In this document: positions 1 through 7,936 of the stretch, piece after piece | Layout of the letters: each line of letters begins with the position of its first letter | Position numbering within the stretch: the first letter of the stretch is position 1 | Source: Streptomyces lincolnensis | Lineage (GTDB): Bacteria > Actinomycetota > Actinomycetes > Streptomycetales > Streptomycetaceae | Direction: 5' to 3' | Length of the DNA: 64,000 nt | Assembly (NCBI RefSeq): GCF_021173675.1 | Contig: NZ_JAIHON010000007.1 | Span: 310,001-374,000 of the forward strand | Translations under genes and position numbers: made by a program | Notes under the pieces: model-generated | What the model was told of the DNA's origin: nothing | Database searches by the model: none | The model's input: the letters and a program-made list of their open reading frames with translations, nothing else

Positions 1-165
1 CCCAGCGGCGGCAGCTACCGGCTCTTCCTGGACTTCAAGCACGCCGGTGAGGTCCACACCGCGGCCTTCACCGTCCGCGCCGGGACCGCGACGCCGGCCG
101 AGGAGCCCTCCGCCGCGCGGACCCGGCCGGAGACCCACGAGCCGACGGGCGCGCACGGCCACTGA
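1..165 (+). CDS. C-terminal end of a probable secreted or membrane protein (partial)
   Basis: The reading frame is open from the first base and ends at TGA 163-165, giving the last 54 residues of a protein whose start lies outside the window. The tail reads as a beta-rich end (SYRLFLDFKHAGEVHTAAFT) followed by a low-complexity Pro/Glu/Thr/Ala stretch and a His-Gly-His end. Similar tails occur on extracytoplasmic proteins encoded next to streptomycete metal and redox genes, but the fragment is too short for a family call. The iron box that follows separates it from the next gene, so it is probably not in that operon. Confidence 0.6.
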   Translation, partial: PSGGSYRLFLDFKHAGEVHTAAFTVRAGTATPAEEPSAARTRPETHEPTGAHGH

Positions 166-193
166 TCGACGGATCCGACCGACCCCCTGCTTG

Positions 194-212
194 TTAGGCA
201 AGGCTTGCCTAC
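194..212. promoter_or_regulatory. Iron box (DmdR/IdeR/DtxR-type operator)
   Basis: Bases 195-211 form the perfect palindrome TAGGCAA-GGC-TTGCCTA. This closely matches the 19-bp DtxR/IdeR/DmdR1 iron-box consensus of actinobacteria (TTAGG...CCTAA). It lies about 38 bases upstream of the GTG start of the exporter gene, where an iron-loaded repressor would block transcription. The match is seen in the sequence; binding and iron control are inferred. Confidence 0.75.
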
Positions 213-249
213 TATGTGATCGGGATCAAGCCTGAAGCGGGGGGTCGCG

Positions 250-1536
250 GTGCGCCTGGGAGAGATCGTCGTCGACGTGGCGCCGCTGCGGTCGAGCAGG
301 AACTTCCGGCTGGTGTTCGCCACCCAGACCATCTCGATGGTCGGCACCCATCTCACCTCGGTCGCGGCGAGCATCCAGGTCTACGCCCTGACCGGCTCCA
401 CGGTCCAGGTGGGCCTGATGAGCCTGGTCCTGGGCCTGGCCCTGCTGGTCGGACTGATCGCGGGCGGGGTCCTCGCCGACCGCGTCGACCGGCGCCGGAT
501 CGTCCTCGTCACCCGGGCCGCCACGGCCGCCGTCATCGCGGGCCTGGCGGTGAACGCGGCACTGCCGCAGCCCCGGGTGTGGTTCGTCTTCGTGGCGGCC
601 GTCCTAGCCGGCGGGATCAACGGCCTGGGCGCACCCGCCCTGATGGCGGCCACACCGAACCTGGTGCAGCCCGGACAGGTGGCCGCCGCGGGCGCGCTGA
701 CCACCCTCACCGCCCAGCTCGGCGCCATGGCGGGCCCCTCGCTGGCCGGTCTCCTCGCGGCCGGGCCGGGCGTGGCGATCTGCTTCGCCCTCGACGCGGC
801 CGTCTACGTCGTGGGCCTCGCGCTCCTCGCCCCGCTGCCCGCCCTGCCGCCGGAGAGCGCACACCGGGCGCAGCATCCCCTGCACGCGATGGCCGAGGGC
901 CTGCGCTTCGTCCGCGGCAACCAGGTGGTGGCCGGGCTGCTGCTGATCGACGTCTGCGCCATGGTCTTCGCGATGCCGTACGCGCTCTTCCCCGAACTGG
1001 GCACCGAGCACTTCGGCGGCGGCCCCTCCACCGTCGGCCTGCTCTACACCGCCCCCGCGGTCGGCTCCTTCCTCGGCGCGCTGGGCAGCGGCTGGACGGG
1101 CCGGGTGCATCGCGCCGGACGCGCCCTGATCGGCGCCGTCGCCCTGTGGGGCCTGGCCGTCACCTGCTTCGGGCTCAGCCCCGACCTGTGGCTCGCACTG
1201 TTCTTCCTGGCCCTGGCCGGCTTCGGGGACACCGCCTCGGAGATCCTGCGCCGTGCGCTGCTCCAGCACCACACCCCCGACCGTCTCCAGGGCCGCGTCG
1301 GCAGCCTCTGGCTCGCCCAGGCCACCGCCGGACCCTCGGTGGGCAACCTCGAAGCGGGCCTGGTGGCCCGGGCCTTGGGCTCCTCGGCCGGCGCCGCGGT
1401 CGTCGGGGGAGCGGTGTGCCTGGCCGGGGTGGCGGCGGTGGCCCTGACCGTGCCCGAACTGCGCCGGGCCACCCTGCAAGGTCCCCCGGGCGGCCCGGCC
1501 GCGACGGCCGCGAAGGCGTCCCCGACGGCCGACTGA
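250..1536 (+). CDS. EntS-like MFS transporter, probable siderophore exporter
   Basis: A 428-residue integral membrane protein with about twelve hydrophobic segments. The loop after helix 2 carries the MFS signature GGVLADRVDRRR (about residues 75-86), the D-R-x-D-R-R/K pattern of the family. Overall it resembles the EntS/MFS_3 group, whose founding member exports enterobactin across the inner membrane. The GTG start at 250 avoids the iron box. That iron box directly upstream supports a role in siderophore export under iron starvation. No siderophore synthase genes are seen next to it, so the substrate is unknown. A generic drug exporter is the alternative. Confidence 0.85.
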   Translation: MRLGEIVVDVAPLRSSRNFRLVFATQTISMVGTHLTSVAASIQVYALTGSTVQVGLMSLVLGLALLVGLIAGGVLADRVDRRRIVLVTRAATAAVIAGLAVNAALPQPRVWFVFVAAVLAGGINGLGAPALMAATPNLVQPGQVAAAGALTTLTAQLGAMAGPSLAGLLAAGPGVAICFALDAAVYVVGLALLAPLPALPPESAHRAQHPLHAMAEGLRFVRGNQVVAGLLLIDVCAMVFAMPYALFPELGTEHFGGGPSTVGLLYTAPAVGSFLGALGSGWTGRVHRAGRALIGAVALWGLAVTCFGLSPDLWLALFFLALAGFGDTASEILRRALLQHHTPDRLQGRVGSLWLAQATAGPSVGNLEAGLVARALGSSAGAAVVGGAVCLAGVAAVALTVPELRRATLQGPPGGPAATAAKASPTAD

Positions 1537-1544
1537 CACGGTCG

Positions 1545-1580
1545 TGAGGCCCCGTCGCCCCCTGGGGCAGGGGTCCCTCA
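1545..1580. terminator. Possible bidirectional terminator between convergent genes
   Basis: TGAGGCCCC (1545-1553) pairs with GGGGTCCCTCA (1570-1580), leaving one bulged base and a GC-rich loop that can itself fold. It lies between the exporter and the convergent GH15 gene and includes the latter's stop codon. There is no U-tract, as is common in streptomycetes. Confidence 0.4.
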
Positions 1581-3401
1581 GCCCAGCGCCCGGTCCAGGT
1601 TGAACGCGGCGCTGATCAGGGCCAGATGGGTGAACGCCTGGGGGAAATTGCCCTGCTGCTCACCGGTGTGGCTGATCTCCTCGGCGTACAGGCCCAGATG
1701 GTTGGCGTAGGTGAGCATCTTCTCGAAGGCGAGGCGGGCCTCGTCGATCCGCCCGGCGTGGACCATGGCCTCGACGTACCAGAACGAGCAGATGGAGAAC
1801 GTGCCCTCGTCGCCGCGCAATCCGTCAGGGCTGGCCACCGGGTCGTAGCGGTAGACCAGGGAGTCCGACACCAGGTCCTGGGTGAGCGCGTCCAGCGTGG
1901 ACAGCCACTTGGGGTCGGTGGGCGCGATGAACTTCGTCAGCGGCATCATCAGCACGGCCGCGTCCAGCACGTCGCCGTCCTCGTGCTGCACGAACGCCTG
2001 CCGCTCCTCGGACCAGCCGCGGCTGTGGATGCGCCGGTAGATGGTGTCGCGGGTCGCCTGCCAGCGGGCCAGGTCGGCGGGCAGTCCGCGCCTGGTGGCC
2101 ATGCGGATGCCCCGCTCGATCGCCACCCAGCACATCAGCCGCGAGTACAGGAAGTTCTTGCGGCCGCCGCGGGTCTCCCAGATCCCCTCGTCGGGCTGGT
2201 CCCAGTGCTCGCACACCCAGTCCACCAGCGCGCACACGTCGTCCCACTGGTCGCTGGAGATCGCCTTGGCCCACTTGTCGTAGAGGTAGATCGAGTCGAT
2301 CAGCGCGCCGTAGATGTCGAGTTGGAGCTGATCGGCGGCGGCGTTGCCGATCCGGACCGGCGCGGAGCCCTGGTGGCCCTCCAGATGGCCCAGTTCACGC
2401 TCCGTCAGATCGGTGCGGCCGTCGATGCCGTACATGATCTGGAGCGGGCCGGAGGGTTTGCCGTCGCCTGGGGAGACGTGCTGGGTGACGAAGCGCATGA
2501 ACGCCTCGGCCTCGTCGGTGAAGCCCAGCCGCAGCAGCGCGTACACGCAGAAGGCTGCGTCGCGCACCCACACGTACCGGTAGTCCCAGTTGCGTTCGCC
2601 GCCGAGTTCCTCGGGCAGGCTCGTGGTCGGTGCGGCGACGATGGCGCCGGTCGGCGCGTAGGTGAGCAGTTTCAGGGTGAGCGCGGAGCGGTGCACCATC
2701 TCCCGCCAGCGGCCCCGGTACTTGGACGCCGACAGCCAGCGCCGCCAGTAGTCGACCGTGGAGTTGAACTGTTCCTCGGCCTCGGTGCGGGCACAGCGGC
2801 GCGGGGTCACCTCGCCGCCGACCTGGTCCAGCGCGAACACCGCCGACTCGCCCTCGGCGAGCTTGAAGTCGGCCCGCACGTCGAGCCCGTCGGCCTCCAG
2901 CGGCACGGTCGCGGTCAGCCCCAGCGACAGCTTGGCGGACTCGAAGACGGCGACGTCGCCGACCTTGCGGACGGTGTGCGGCAGGGTGCCGTAGTCGAAG
3001 CGCGGCGCCACGCGCGTCCGGAACGGGATGGAACCGCGCACGCACAGCACGCGCCGGATCAGCCGGTGCCGCTCGGTCTCCACCACCGAGACGCCGTCCA
3101 CCGGCATGAAGTCCTGCACCTCGCCGACGCCGTCCTCGGTGAAGAACCGGGTGATCAGGACGTTCGTGTCGGGGAAGTAGAACTGCTTGGTCCGCGCCGG
3201 CACGGCCGCCGCCAGCTCGAAGGAGCCGCCCTTGTCCGCGTCCAGGATCGACGCGAAGACGCTCGGGGCGTCGAAGGAGGGACAGCAGTACCAGTCGATC
3301 GTGCCGTTGGTCCCCACCAGCGCCACGCTGCGCAGGTCGCCGATCAGTCCGTGCTCGGCGATCGGCAGGTAGCCGGTGTGATCCCCAGGTGTCGCGCTCA
3401 T
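1578..3401 (-). CDS. Glycoside hydrolase family 15 protein (trehalase/glucoamylase-like)
   Basis: A 607-residue cytoplasmic protein with no signal peptide. It has the N-terminal beta-sandwich typical of bacterial GH15 enzymes (start region GTIDWYCCPSFDAPSVFA) followed by an (alpha/alpha)6 barrel. Family motifs visible are NWDYRYVWVRDAAF, DEGIWETRGG (general-acid Glu region) and GLYAEEIS...GNFPQAFTHLAL (general-base region near the C-terminus). Actinobacterial proteins of this length and arrangement include trehalases as well as enzymes acting on alpha-glucans, so the substrate is uncertain. The ATG at 3401 has a good ribosome site, GGGAGG, five bases upstream. The gene stands alone and converges on the exporter. 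Confidence 0.88.
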   Translation of the reverse strand: MSATPGDHTGYLPIAEHGLIGDLRSVALVGTNGTIDWYCCPSFDAPSVFASILDADKGGSFELAAAVPARTKQFYFPDTNVLITRFFTEDGVGEVQDFMPVDGVSVVETERHRLIRRVLCVRGSIPFRTRVAPRFDYGTLPHTVRKVGDVAVFESAKLSLGLTATVPLEADGLDVRADFKLAEGESAVFALDQVGGEVTPRRCARTEAEEQFNSTVDYWRRWLSASKYRGRWREMVHRSALTLKLLTYAPTGAIVAAPTTSLPEELGGERNWDYRYVWVRDAAFCVYALLRLGFTDEAEAFMRFVTQHVSPGDGKPSGPLQIMYGIDGRTDLTERELGHLEGHQGSAPVRIGNAAADQLQLDIYGALIDSIYLYDKWAKAISSDQWDDVCALVDWVCEHWDQPDEGIWETRGGRKNFLYSRLMCWVAIERGIRMATRRGLPADLARWQATRDTIYRRIHSRGWSEERQAFVQHEDGDVLDAAVLMMPLTKFIAPTDPKWLSTLDALTQDLVSDSLVYRYDPVASPDGLRGDEGTFSICSFWYVEAMVHAGRIDEARLAFEKMLTYANHLGLYAEEISHTGEQQGNFPQAFTHLALISAAFNLDRALG

Positions 3402-3473
3402 CGCAGCCTCCCTCGATCAGCCTAGGCGGGTCCGGCGGCGGATGTCCCGGGAACCTCTCACCGAGAGCCTCGC

Positions 3474-4253
3474 TCAGACCACCACGACCCGCAGCCCCGC
3501 CTCCTCGAAGCGCCGAACGGTCTCGGCGTCGGCCGCCGCGTCGGTGACCAGCGTGTCCACCGCGTCCACCGGGCAGATCCGGGCGAAGGCCCGCCGGCCC
3601 AGCTTGCTGGAGTCGGCGGCGACGATCACCCGCCCGGCCCGGTCGCACAGCAGCCGGTTGATCGCGGCCTCCGCCTCGTCGTGCGCGGCGGCGCCCTCCG
3701 TCACGTCGAACCCGACCACGCCGAGGACCGCCACATCGACGGTGATCTGGCCGAGCACGCCGTCCGCGAGCGGGCCGACGAGCTCGTAGGACTGCGGACG
3801 GGCCACCCCACCGGTCAGCACGATCTTGAACTGGGGGCGTACGGCCAGCTCGTTGGCGATGTTGAGCGCGTTGGTGACGACGGTCAGCGCGGGCGGGCCG
3901 GAGGTCAGGTCGCTGCGCACGGCCAGGGCGCGCGCCACCTCGGTGGTGGTCGTGCCACCGGTCAGGCCGACCGCCTCGCCGGGCGCGACGAGATCCGCCA
4001 CCGCCTTGGCGATGCGCTGCTTCTCGGAGGCGTGCCGGGCCGTCTTGTAGCGCAGCGGCAGCTCGTACGACACACCGTGCACCACCGCGCCGCCCCGGGT
4101 GCGCACCAGCATCTGCTGCTCGGCCAGCTGGTCGAAGTCCCGGCGGATCGTCGCGGCCGAGACCTCCAGGTCGGCGGCCGCCTCCTCGACGTCCAGCCGG
4201 CCGCGCTCGACGAGCAGCTCCAGCAGCGCCTTCCAGCGGGCGTCGCGCGACAT
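3474..4253 (-). CDS. DeoR-family transcriptional repressor of the sugar-phosphate operon
   Basis: A 259-residue DeoR/AgaR-type regulator. The N-terminal winged helix (about residues 5-55) contains VEEAAADLEVSAATIRRDFD, the family recognition helix. The C-terminal sugar-phosphate-binding domain has LTGGTTTTEVARAL, VVTNALNIA, VLTGG and VIVAADSSKLG, the usual effector-binding motifs. The start at 4253 is preferred because GGAGG sits six bases upstream; an in-frame ATG at 4277 has poorer spacing. It is divergent from a SIS-domain isomerase and a class II aldolase. The simplest reading is that it represses them until a phosphorylated amino sugar or ketose binds. Confidence 0.9.
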   Translation of the reverse strand: MSRDARWKALLELLVERGRLDVEEAAADLEVSAATIRRDFDQLAEQQMLVRTRGGAVVHGVSYELPLRYKTARHASEKQRIAKAVADLVAPGEAVGLTGGTTTTEVARALAVRSDLTSGPPALTVVTNALNIANELAVRPQFKIVLTGGVARPQSYELVGPLADGVLGQITVDVAVLGVVGFDVTEGAAAHDEAEAAINRLLCDRAGRVIVAADSSKLGRRAFARICPVDAVDTLVTDAAADAETVRRFEEAGLRVVVV

Positions 4254-4327
4254 CCGCACCCTCCGTTCTCCGGCCATCTCCGGCCACCCAGGCCTCCCGG
4301 CGACCTTAGCGCACCCCTTTGCGGCCG

Positions 4328-4385
4328 AATGCTTGATTGTGCTCGAAAGTTGGCTATATCTTGCAAGAACAATCACGAACATTCG
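4328..4385. promoter_or_regulatory. Divergent promoter region with candidate DeoR operator
   Basis: This AT-richer stretch between the divergent genes carries an imperfect inverted repeat. GAATGCTTGATTGT (4328-4341 region) matches ACAATCACGAACATTC (4369-4385) in reverse complement, with ACAATC and CATTC conserved and two extra bases in the right arm. The arms lie about 28 bases apart, which suits a looping or tetrameric DeoR-type repressor. Binding is inferred from position and symmetry only. Confidence 0.45.
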
Positions 4386-4405
4386 CGGCGGGTGAGGGGT
4401 ACGGC

Positions 4406-5287
4406 ATGACCCATGTCGAGGACGAGCTGACGAGCCAGCCCGAGTGCTGGACCCGCGCGGCGGCCGAGGCGGCGCACCACGGCGGGGCGCTGCCGGCACC
4501 GGGGGAGCGGGTCGCGCTCGTCGGCTGCGGCACCTCGTACTTCATGGCGCAGGCCGCCGCGGCGCTCCGCGAGGGCTCGGGGCAGGGGGAGACGGACGCC
4601 TTCGCCGCCTCGGAGTTCCCGCCCGGCCGCCGGTACGACCGGGTCGTCGCCCTCACCCGCTCCGGCACCACCACCGAAGTGCTGGACCTGCTCGGCGAGT
4701 TGAAGGGCCGCACCCGCACCACGGCGATCACCGCCGACCCGGACACCCCCGTCATGACCGCCGCCGACGAGGTGGTCGTCCTCGACTTCGCGGACGAACG
4801 GTCGGTCGTGCAGACCCGGTTCGCCACCACCGCCCTGACCCTGCTCCGGGCCCACCTCGGCCTGCACGACGACACCGTCGTCGCCGACGCCCGCACCGCG
4901 CTCGGCCGGGCGCTGCCCGACGGGCTCGTGGAGTTCTCCCAGTTCGCCTTCCTCGGCCGCGGCTGGACGGTCGGCCTGGCCAACGAGGCCGCGCTGAAGA
5001 TGCGCGAGGCCTGCCTCGCCTGGACCGAGGCGTACCCGGCGATGGAGTACCGGCACGGCCCCATCAGCATCACCACCCACGGCACCGCCACCTGGATGCT
5101 CGGCGACGCCCCCGAAGGACTCGCCGGCCAGGTGCGCGCGACCGGCGGACTGTGGGTGGCGGGCGGCCTCGACCCGCTCGCCGAACTGGTCCGCGTCCAA
5201 CGGCTCGCCGTCGCCGTCGCCGCGGCCCGCGGCCTCGACCCGGACCGGCCGCGCCACCTCACCCGCTCGGTGATCCTCGCGCCCTGA
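4406..5287 (+). CDS. SIS-domain sugar-phosphate isomerase/deaminase (AgaS/GlmS-like)
   Basis: A 293-residue protein with two SIS (sugar isomerase) folds. The first has VGCGTSYFMAQAAA near residue 45 and a phosphate-binding SGTTTEVLDLL segment. The second begins near FLGRGWTVGLANEAALKMREA and includes EYRHGPIS, which is typical of the GlmS isomerase half and AgaS-type ketosamine-phosphate enzymes. It lacks the glutaminase domain of GlmS. Start ATG 4406 follows a GAGGGG site. It is the first gene of a two-gene operon with the downstream aldolase, under the divergent DeoR regulator. The expected role is isomerising or deaminating a phosphorylated amino sugar before aldol cleavage; the exact sugar cannot be read from sequence. 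Confidence 0.85.
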   Translation: MTHVEDELTSQPECWTRAAAEAAHHGGALPAPGERVALVGCGTSYFMAQAAAALREGSGQGETDAFAASEFPPGRRYDRVVALTRSGTTTEVLDLLGELKGRTRTTAITADPDTPVMTAADEVVVLDFADERSVVQTRFATTALTLLRAHLGLHDDTVVADARTALGRALPDGLVEFSQFAFLGRGWTVGLANEAALKMREACLAWTEAYPAMEYRHGPISITTHGTATWMLGDAPEGLAGQVRATGGLWVAGGLDPLAELVRVQRLAVAVAAARGLDPDRPRHLTRSVILAP

Positions 5288-5316
5288 ACCATGGGACCCT
5301 CACGGAAGGAACCGCC

Positions 5317-6195
5317 GTGCCCCTCGTGACCACCGGCGAACTCGTCACCCGCGCCGCCGCCCGGCACTCCGCGATCGCCGCCTTCAACATCATCACCCTC
5401 GAACACGTCGAGGCCGTGGTCGCCGGCGCCGAGACCGCGGACGCACCCGTCGTCCTCCAGGTCAGCGAGAACGCCGTCACGTTCCGCTACGGCCGCCTCC
5501 TCCCGCTCGCCCGCGCCGCCACCGCGGCGGCCGAACGCGCCGCCGTACCCGTCGCGTTGCACCTCGACCACGTCCAGAGCGACGACCTGCTGCGCCAGGC
5601 GCCCGGCGCGGGCTTCAGCTCCGTCATGTACGACGCCTCCCAGCTGCCGTACGAGGAGAACCTCGCCGCGACCCGCGCCGCCGCCGACTGGGCACACGCC
5701 CAAGGGCTGTGGATCGAGGCCGAGTTGGGCCGGGTCGGCGGCAAGGACGGACAGGCCCCGTCGGACGCCCACGCGCCCGGCGCCCGCACCGACCCCGACG
5801 AGGCCCGCGCCTTCGTCACCGCCTCCGGCGTGGACGCCCTCGCCGTGGCCATCGGCAGCTCGCACGCGATGACCACCCGCACCGCCGCCCTCGACCACGC
5901 CCTCCTCGCACGCCTGGCCGACGCCCTGGACGTACCGCTGGTGCTGCACGGCTCCTCCGGGGTCCCGGACGACGAACTCGCCGCGGCCGCCGCGGGCGGC
6001 ATCGTCAAGGTCAACATCGGCACCGCCCTCAACATCGCCATGACCGGCGCGATCCGGGAGTTCCTCGCCGCCTACCCCGAGGCCGTCGACTCCCGCACGT
6101 ACCTCGGTGTGGGGCGGGAGGCGATGGCACGGACGGTCGCCGGCCTCATCGGTGTGCTGAGGGGTGCCCGACCACCGGCCGGTGTGCATACTTAG
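5317..6195 (+). CDS. Class II ketose-bisphosphate aldolase (GatY/KbaY-like)
   Basis: A 292-residue zinc-dependent aldolase of the tagatose/fructose-bisphosphate family. Visible motifs are AFNIITLEHVEAVV near the N-terminus, the metal-ligand segment VALHLDHVQSDD (about residues 83-94), VEA-like IEAELGRVGG, LAVAIGSSHAM, and LVLHGSSGVPDDEL followed by GGIVKVNIGTALN (phosphate and metal binding). These are the signatures of KbaY/GatY enzymes, which cleave a ketose bisphosphate to DHAP and an aldehyde. Start GTG 5317 has GGAAGGA seven bases upstream. It is cotranscribed with the SIS protein 29 bases upstream, and its stop codon lies three bases before the next gene's ATG. Confidence 0.88.
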   Translation: MPLVTTGELVTRAAARHSAIAAFNIITLEHVEAVVAGAETADAPVVLQVSENAVTFRYGRLLPLARAATAAAERAAVPVALHLDHVQSDDLLRQAPGAGFSSVMYDASQLPYEENLAATRAAADWAHAQGLWIEAELGRVGGKDGQAPSDAHAPGARTDPDEARAFVTASGVDALAVAIGSSHAMTTRTAALDHALLARLADALDVPLVLHGSSGVPDDELAAAAAGGIVKVNIGTALNIAMTGAIREFLAAYPEAVDSRTYLGVGREAMARTVAGLIGVLRGARPPAGVHT

Positions 6196-6207
6196 GTATG
6201 CCTAAGT
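6186..6207. promoter_or_regulatory. Overlapping palindromes across a start codon
   Basis: Two perfect inverted repeats share bases. GCATAC-TTAG-GTATGC lies at 6186-6201 and ACTTAGG-TATG-CCTAAGT at 6190-6207. The second contains the ATG of the methyltransferase gene (6198-6200), and the first contains the aldolase stop codon. Such symmetry at a translation start suggests an operator or an RNA hairpin controlling the methyltransferase. It resembles half-sites of an iron box (TTAGG/CCTAA), but the spacing is wrong for the 19-bp consensus. Confidence 0.5.
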
Positions 6208-7043
6208 CGAAGCGGGTCCCCGAACTGGGCGAGGTCCAGGAGACGTTGCTCATCCCTCTGTACGCGCGGGCGGTCGAGACCCGCAAACGGCACGGCATCC
6301 TCCAGGACCCCCGGGCCGTGGAGATGGTCGAGTCGATCGACTACGACTTCTCGCGCTTCGACGGCGCCAGGAGCCTCATGGGCGCCAACCTGCGCACCCT
6401 CCAGTTCGACCGCTGGGTCCGCGACTTCCTTCGCCGGCACCCGTCCGGGACCGTCGTGGAGATCGGCACCGGCCTCAACACCCGGTTCGAACGCGTCGAC
6501 AACGGCACGGTCCACTGGTTCGACCTCGACCTGCCCGACGTCATGGCCCTCAGGCGCCGGTTCTTCGACGACACCGACCGCCGCCGCACCCTCGCCGCCT
6601 CCGTCACCGACCCCGCCTGGACCGAGACCGTACGGGCCAGTCCGGGGCCGTACCTCCTGGTCGCCGAGGCCGTCCTGATCTACCTCGACGAGCGGCAGGT
6701 CCGCTCGGTGCTCGACCTCGTCGCCGAGCGGCTGCCCGGCGCCCACCTCGCCCTGGAGACCGCGAACGGCCGTGCCCTGGCCCGGCAGGACAGTCACGAC
6801 GTCCTCGGCGCGATGGCCGCCCGCATGCACTGGCGCTGCGACGACCCGCGGCAGCTGGAGACCTGGCGCCCGGAGCTGCGCCTGACCGACTCCCGCACCT
6901 TCGCCGACCTGCCCGCCGCCGAACGCCGCGCACTGCCGCTGTCCCTGCGGCTGCTGCTGAACGTCATGGCGGTGATCCGGCGCCGCGACCTGGAGTCGTA
7001 CCGACTGAACCTGTTCCGGTTCGGGGAAACCGGCACGGCGTGA
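6198..7043 (+). CDS. Class I SAM-dependent methyltransferase, leucine carboxyl methyltransferase (LCM) family
   Basis: A 281-residue enzyme of the LCM/O-methyltransferase family (COG3315-like). The N-terminal segment has LLIPLYARAVETRKRHGILQDP. The SAM-binding motif VVEIGTGLNTRFERVD follows near residue 92, then WFDLDLPDVMALRRRFF and LLVAEAVLIYLDERQVRSVL. In this family these form the cofactor pocket, and members methylate carboxyl or hydroxyl groups of small molecules, often polyketides. No Shine-Dalgarno is obvious; the ATG sits inside a palindrome, and the message may be leaderless or coupled to the aldolase gene ending three bases earlier. The C-terminus ends within a 21-bp tandem duplication. 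Its substrate is unknown. Confidence 0.85.
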   Translation: MPKSKRVPELGEVQETLLIPLYARAVETRKRHGILQDPRAVEMVESIDYDFSRFDGARSLMGANLRTLQFDRWVRDFLRRHPSGTVVEIGTGLNTRFERVDNGTVHWFDLDLPDVMALRRRFFDDTDRRRTLAASVTDPAWTETVRASPGPYLLVAEAVLIYLDERQVRSVLDLVAERLPGAHLALETANGRALARQDSHDVLGAMAARMHWRCDDPRQLETWRPELRLTDSRTFADLPAAERRALPLSLRLLLNVMAVIRRRDLESYRLNLFRFGETGTA

Positions 7044-7064
7044 GGGGAAACCGGCACGGCGTGA
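7023..7064. repeat. Perfect 21-bp tandem duplication at the end of the methyltransferase gene
   Basis: The 21 bases at 7023-7043, ending in the methyltransferase TGA stop, are repeated exactly at 7044-7064. The first copy encodes the last six residues and the stop; the second is untranslated. A recent slippage or unequal crossover event is the simplest explanation. Confidence 0.9.
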
Positions 7065-7103
7065 GACGGGCCACCGACGCCCCGCCCGGGTAACCTCCCC
7101 GCC

Positions 7104-7877
7104 ATGCACGAGACGGAGCTGCACCTCGGCCAGCCGCCCGTCGTGGTCAACGCCGGCGTCGGCGTGCACGGCGTCGCGAGCCGCACCGACGTGTTCCGGC
7201 TGCCCGAACTGTGGCAGCTGCACCTGTACGAGTACGAGGCCGACCTCGTCGTCGACGGCACCGCGCACGCCATCCGCCCCGGCCGGGTCAGCCTGGTCCC
7301 GCCGGGCGCCATGGTCCGCTACCGCTACCGGGGCCGCTCCGAACACCTCTACGCCCACCTGAGCATCCCGGCCACCGGCCCCGCCCGCACCCTGCCCCTG
7401 GTCCAGGACGCCGGACCCGAACTGCCCCTCCTCAGCGCCCTGTTGCGGCAGGCGGTCGCCGCCGTGCCCAGGGAACCCGAGCGCACCCGCGCCGAGATCT
7501 GGGCCGCGCTGTGGCGCATCGCCGAACTGGCCCCCGCCGCCGGAGACCCGGGGCCGCACCCCGCGGTGAGCGCCGCCATCGCCTACATCGAGGCCCACCT
7601 GGAGGGCCGGCTGACCGTGCCGGAGATCGCACGGGCCGCGGGCGTCTCGCACAACCACCTCACCCGGCTGCTGCGCGAGAGCACCGGCACCACGGTCGTC
7701 GGCTACGTCCGCCGCCGAAGACTCGATCGCGCCCACCACCTGCTGCGCGCCTCGACGCTGTCCATCCCGGCCGTCGCCGCCTCCGTCGGCATCCCCGACC
7801 TCCAGGCCTTCAACAAGGCGTGCCGACGCGAGCTCGGCGCCTCACCCAGGGCGCTGCGCGGCTCGCCCACCGCGTGA
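7104..7877 (+). CDS. AraC-family transcriptional regulator
   Basis: A 257-residue regulator. Residues 20-100 form a cupin-like sensing domain (WQLHLYEYEADLVVDGTAHAIRPGRVSLVPPGA). Residues 155-250 form the double helix-turn-helix AraC domain, with LTVPEIARAAGVSHNHLTRLLRESTG as the first reader and AVAASVGIPDLQAFNKACRRELGASPRALR as the second. The segment normally reading as FSRxFKRxxGxSP in the family is recognisable here as FNKACRRELGASP. It lies 60 bases downstream of the methyltransferase in the same direction, so the two may be linked. It converges on the rRNA methyltransferase gene, with the repeat array between them. Confidence 0.9.
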   Translation: MHETELHLGQPPVVVNAGVGVHGVASRTDVFRLPELWQLHLYEYEADLVVDGTAHAIRPGRVSLVPPGAMVRYRYRGRSEHLYAHLSIPATGPARTLPLVQDAGPELPLLSALLRQAVAAVPREPERTRAEIWAALWRIAELAPAAGDPGPHPAVSAAIAYIEAHLEGRLTVPEIARAAGVSHNHLTRLLRESTGTTVVGYVRRRRLDRAHHLLRASTLSIPAVAASVGIPDLQAFNKACRRELGASPRALRGSPTA

Positions 7878-7936
7878 CGCCCACCGAGTGACGTCCCACC
7901 GCGTGACGTCCCACCGCGTGACGTCCTACCGCTTGA
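7864..7936. repeat. Five-unit 14/15-bp tandem repeat spanning two convergent stop codons
   Basis: Units start at 7864, 7878, 7892, 7907 and 7922, each a variant of CGTCCCACCGCGTGA (14, 14, 15, 15 and 15 bases). Units 3 and 4 are identical. The first unit contains the AraC-gene stop and the last contains the stop of the opposite-strand methyltransferase gene, so the array lies exactly in the convergent junction. There are no spacers between units, which excludes a CRISPR array. Confidence 0.9.

Noticed and set aside
604..1539. Long minus-strand frame opposite the EntS-like gene
   Set aside because: High GC content keeps the opposite strand open. The translation is low-complexity Gly/Arg/Gln-rich with no domain, and the plus strand encodes a clear MFS protein.
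3474..4499. N-terminal extension of the DeoR regulator to 341 residues
   Set aside because: The extension is Arg/Pro-rich, crosses the operator region, and lacks a ribosome site. The start at 4253 has GGAGG at proper distance.
6190..6207. Second iron box at the methyltransferase start
   Set aside because: The TTAGG and CCTAA half-sites are separated by four bases, not the nine of the 19-bp DtxR/IdeR consensus, so it is recorded only as a palindrome.
7864..7936. Repeat array resembling CRISPR
   Set aside because: Units are contiguous, 14-15 bases long, with no spacers, and they contain stop codons of coding genes.
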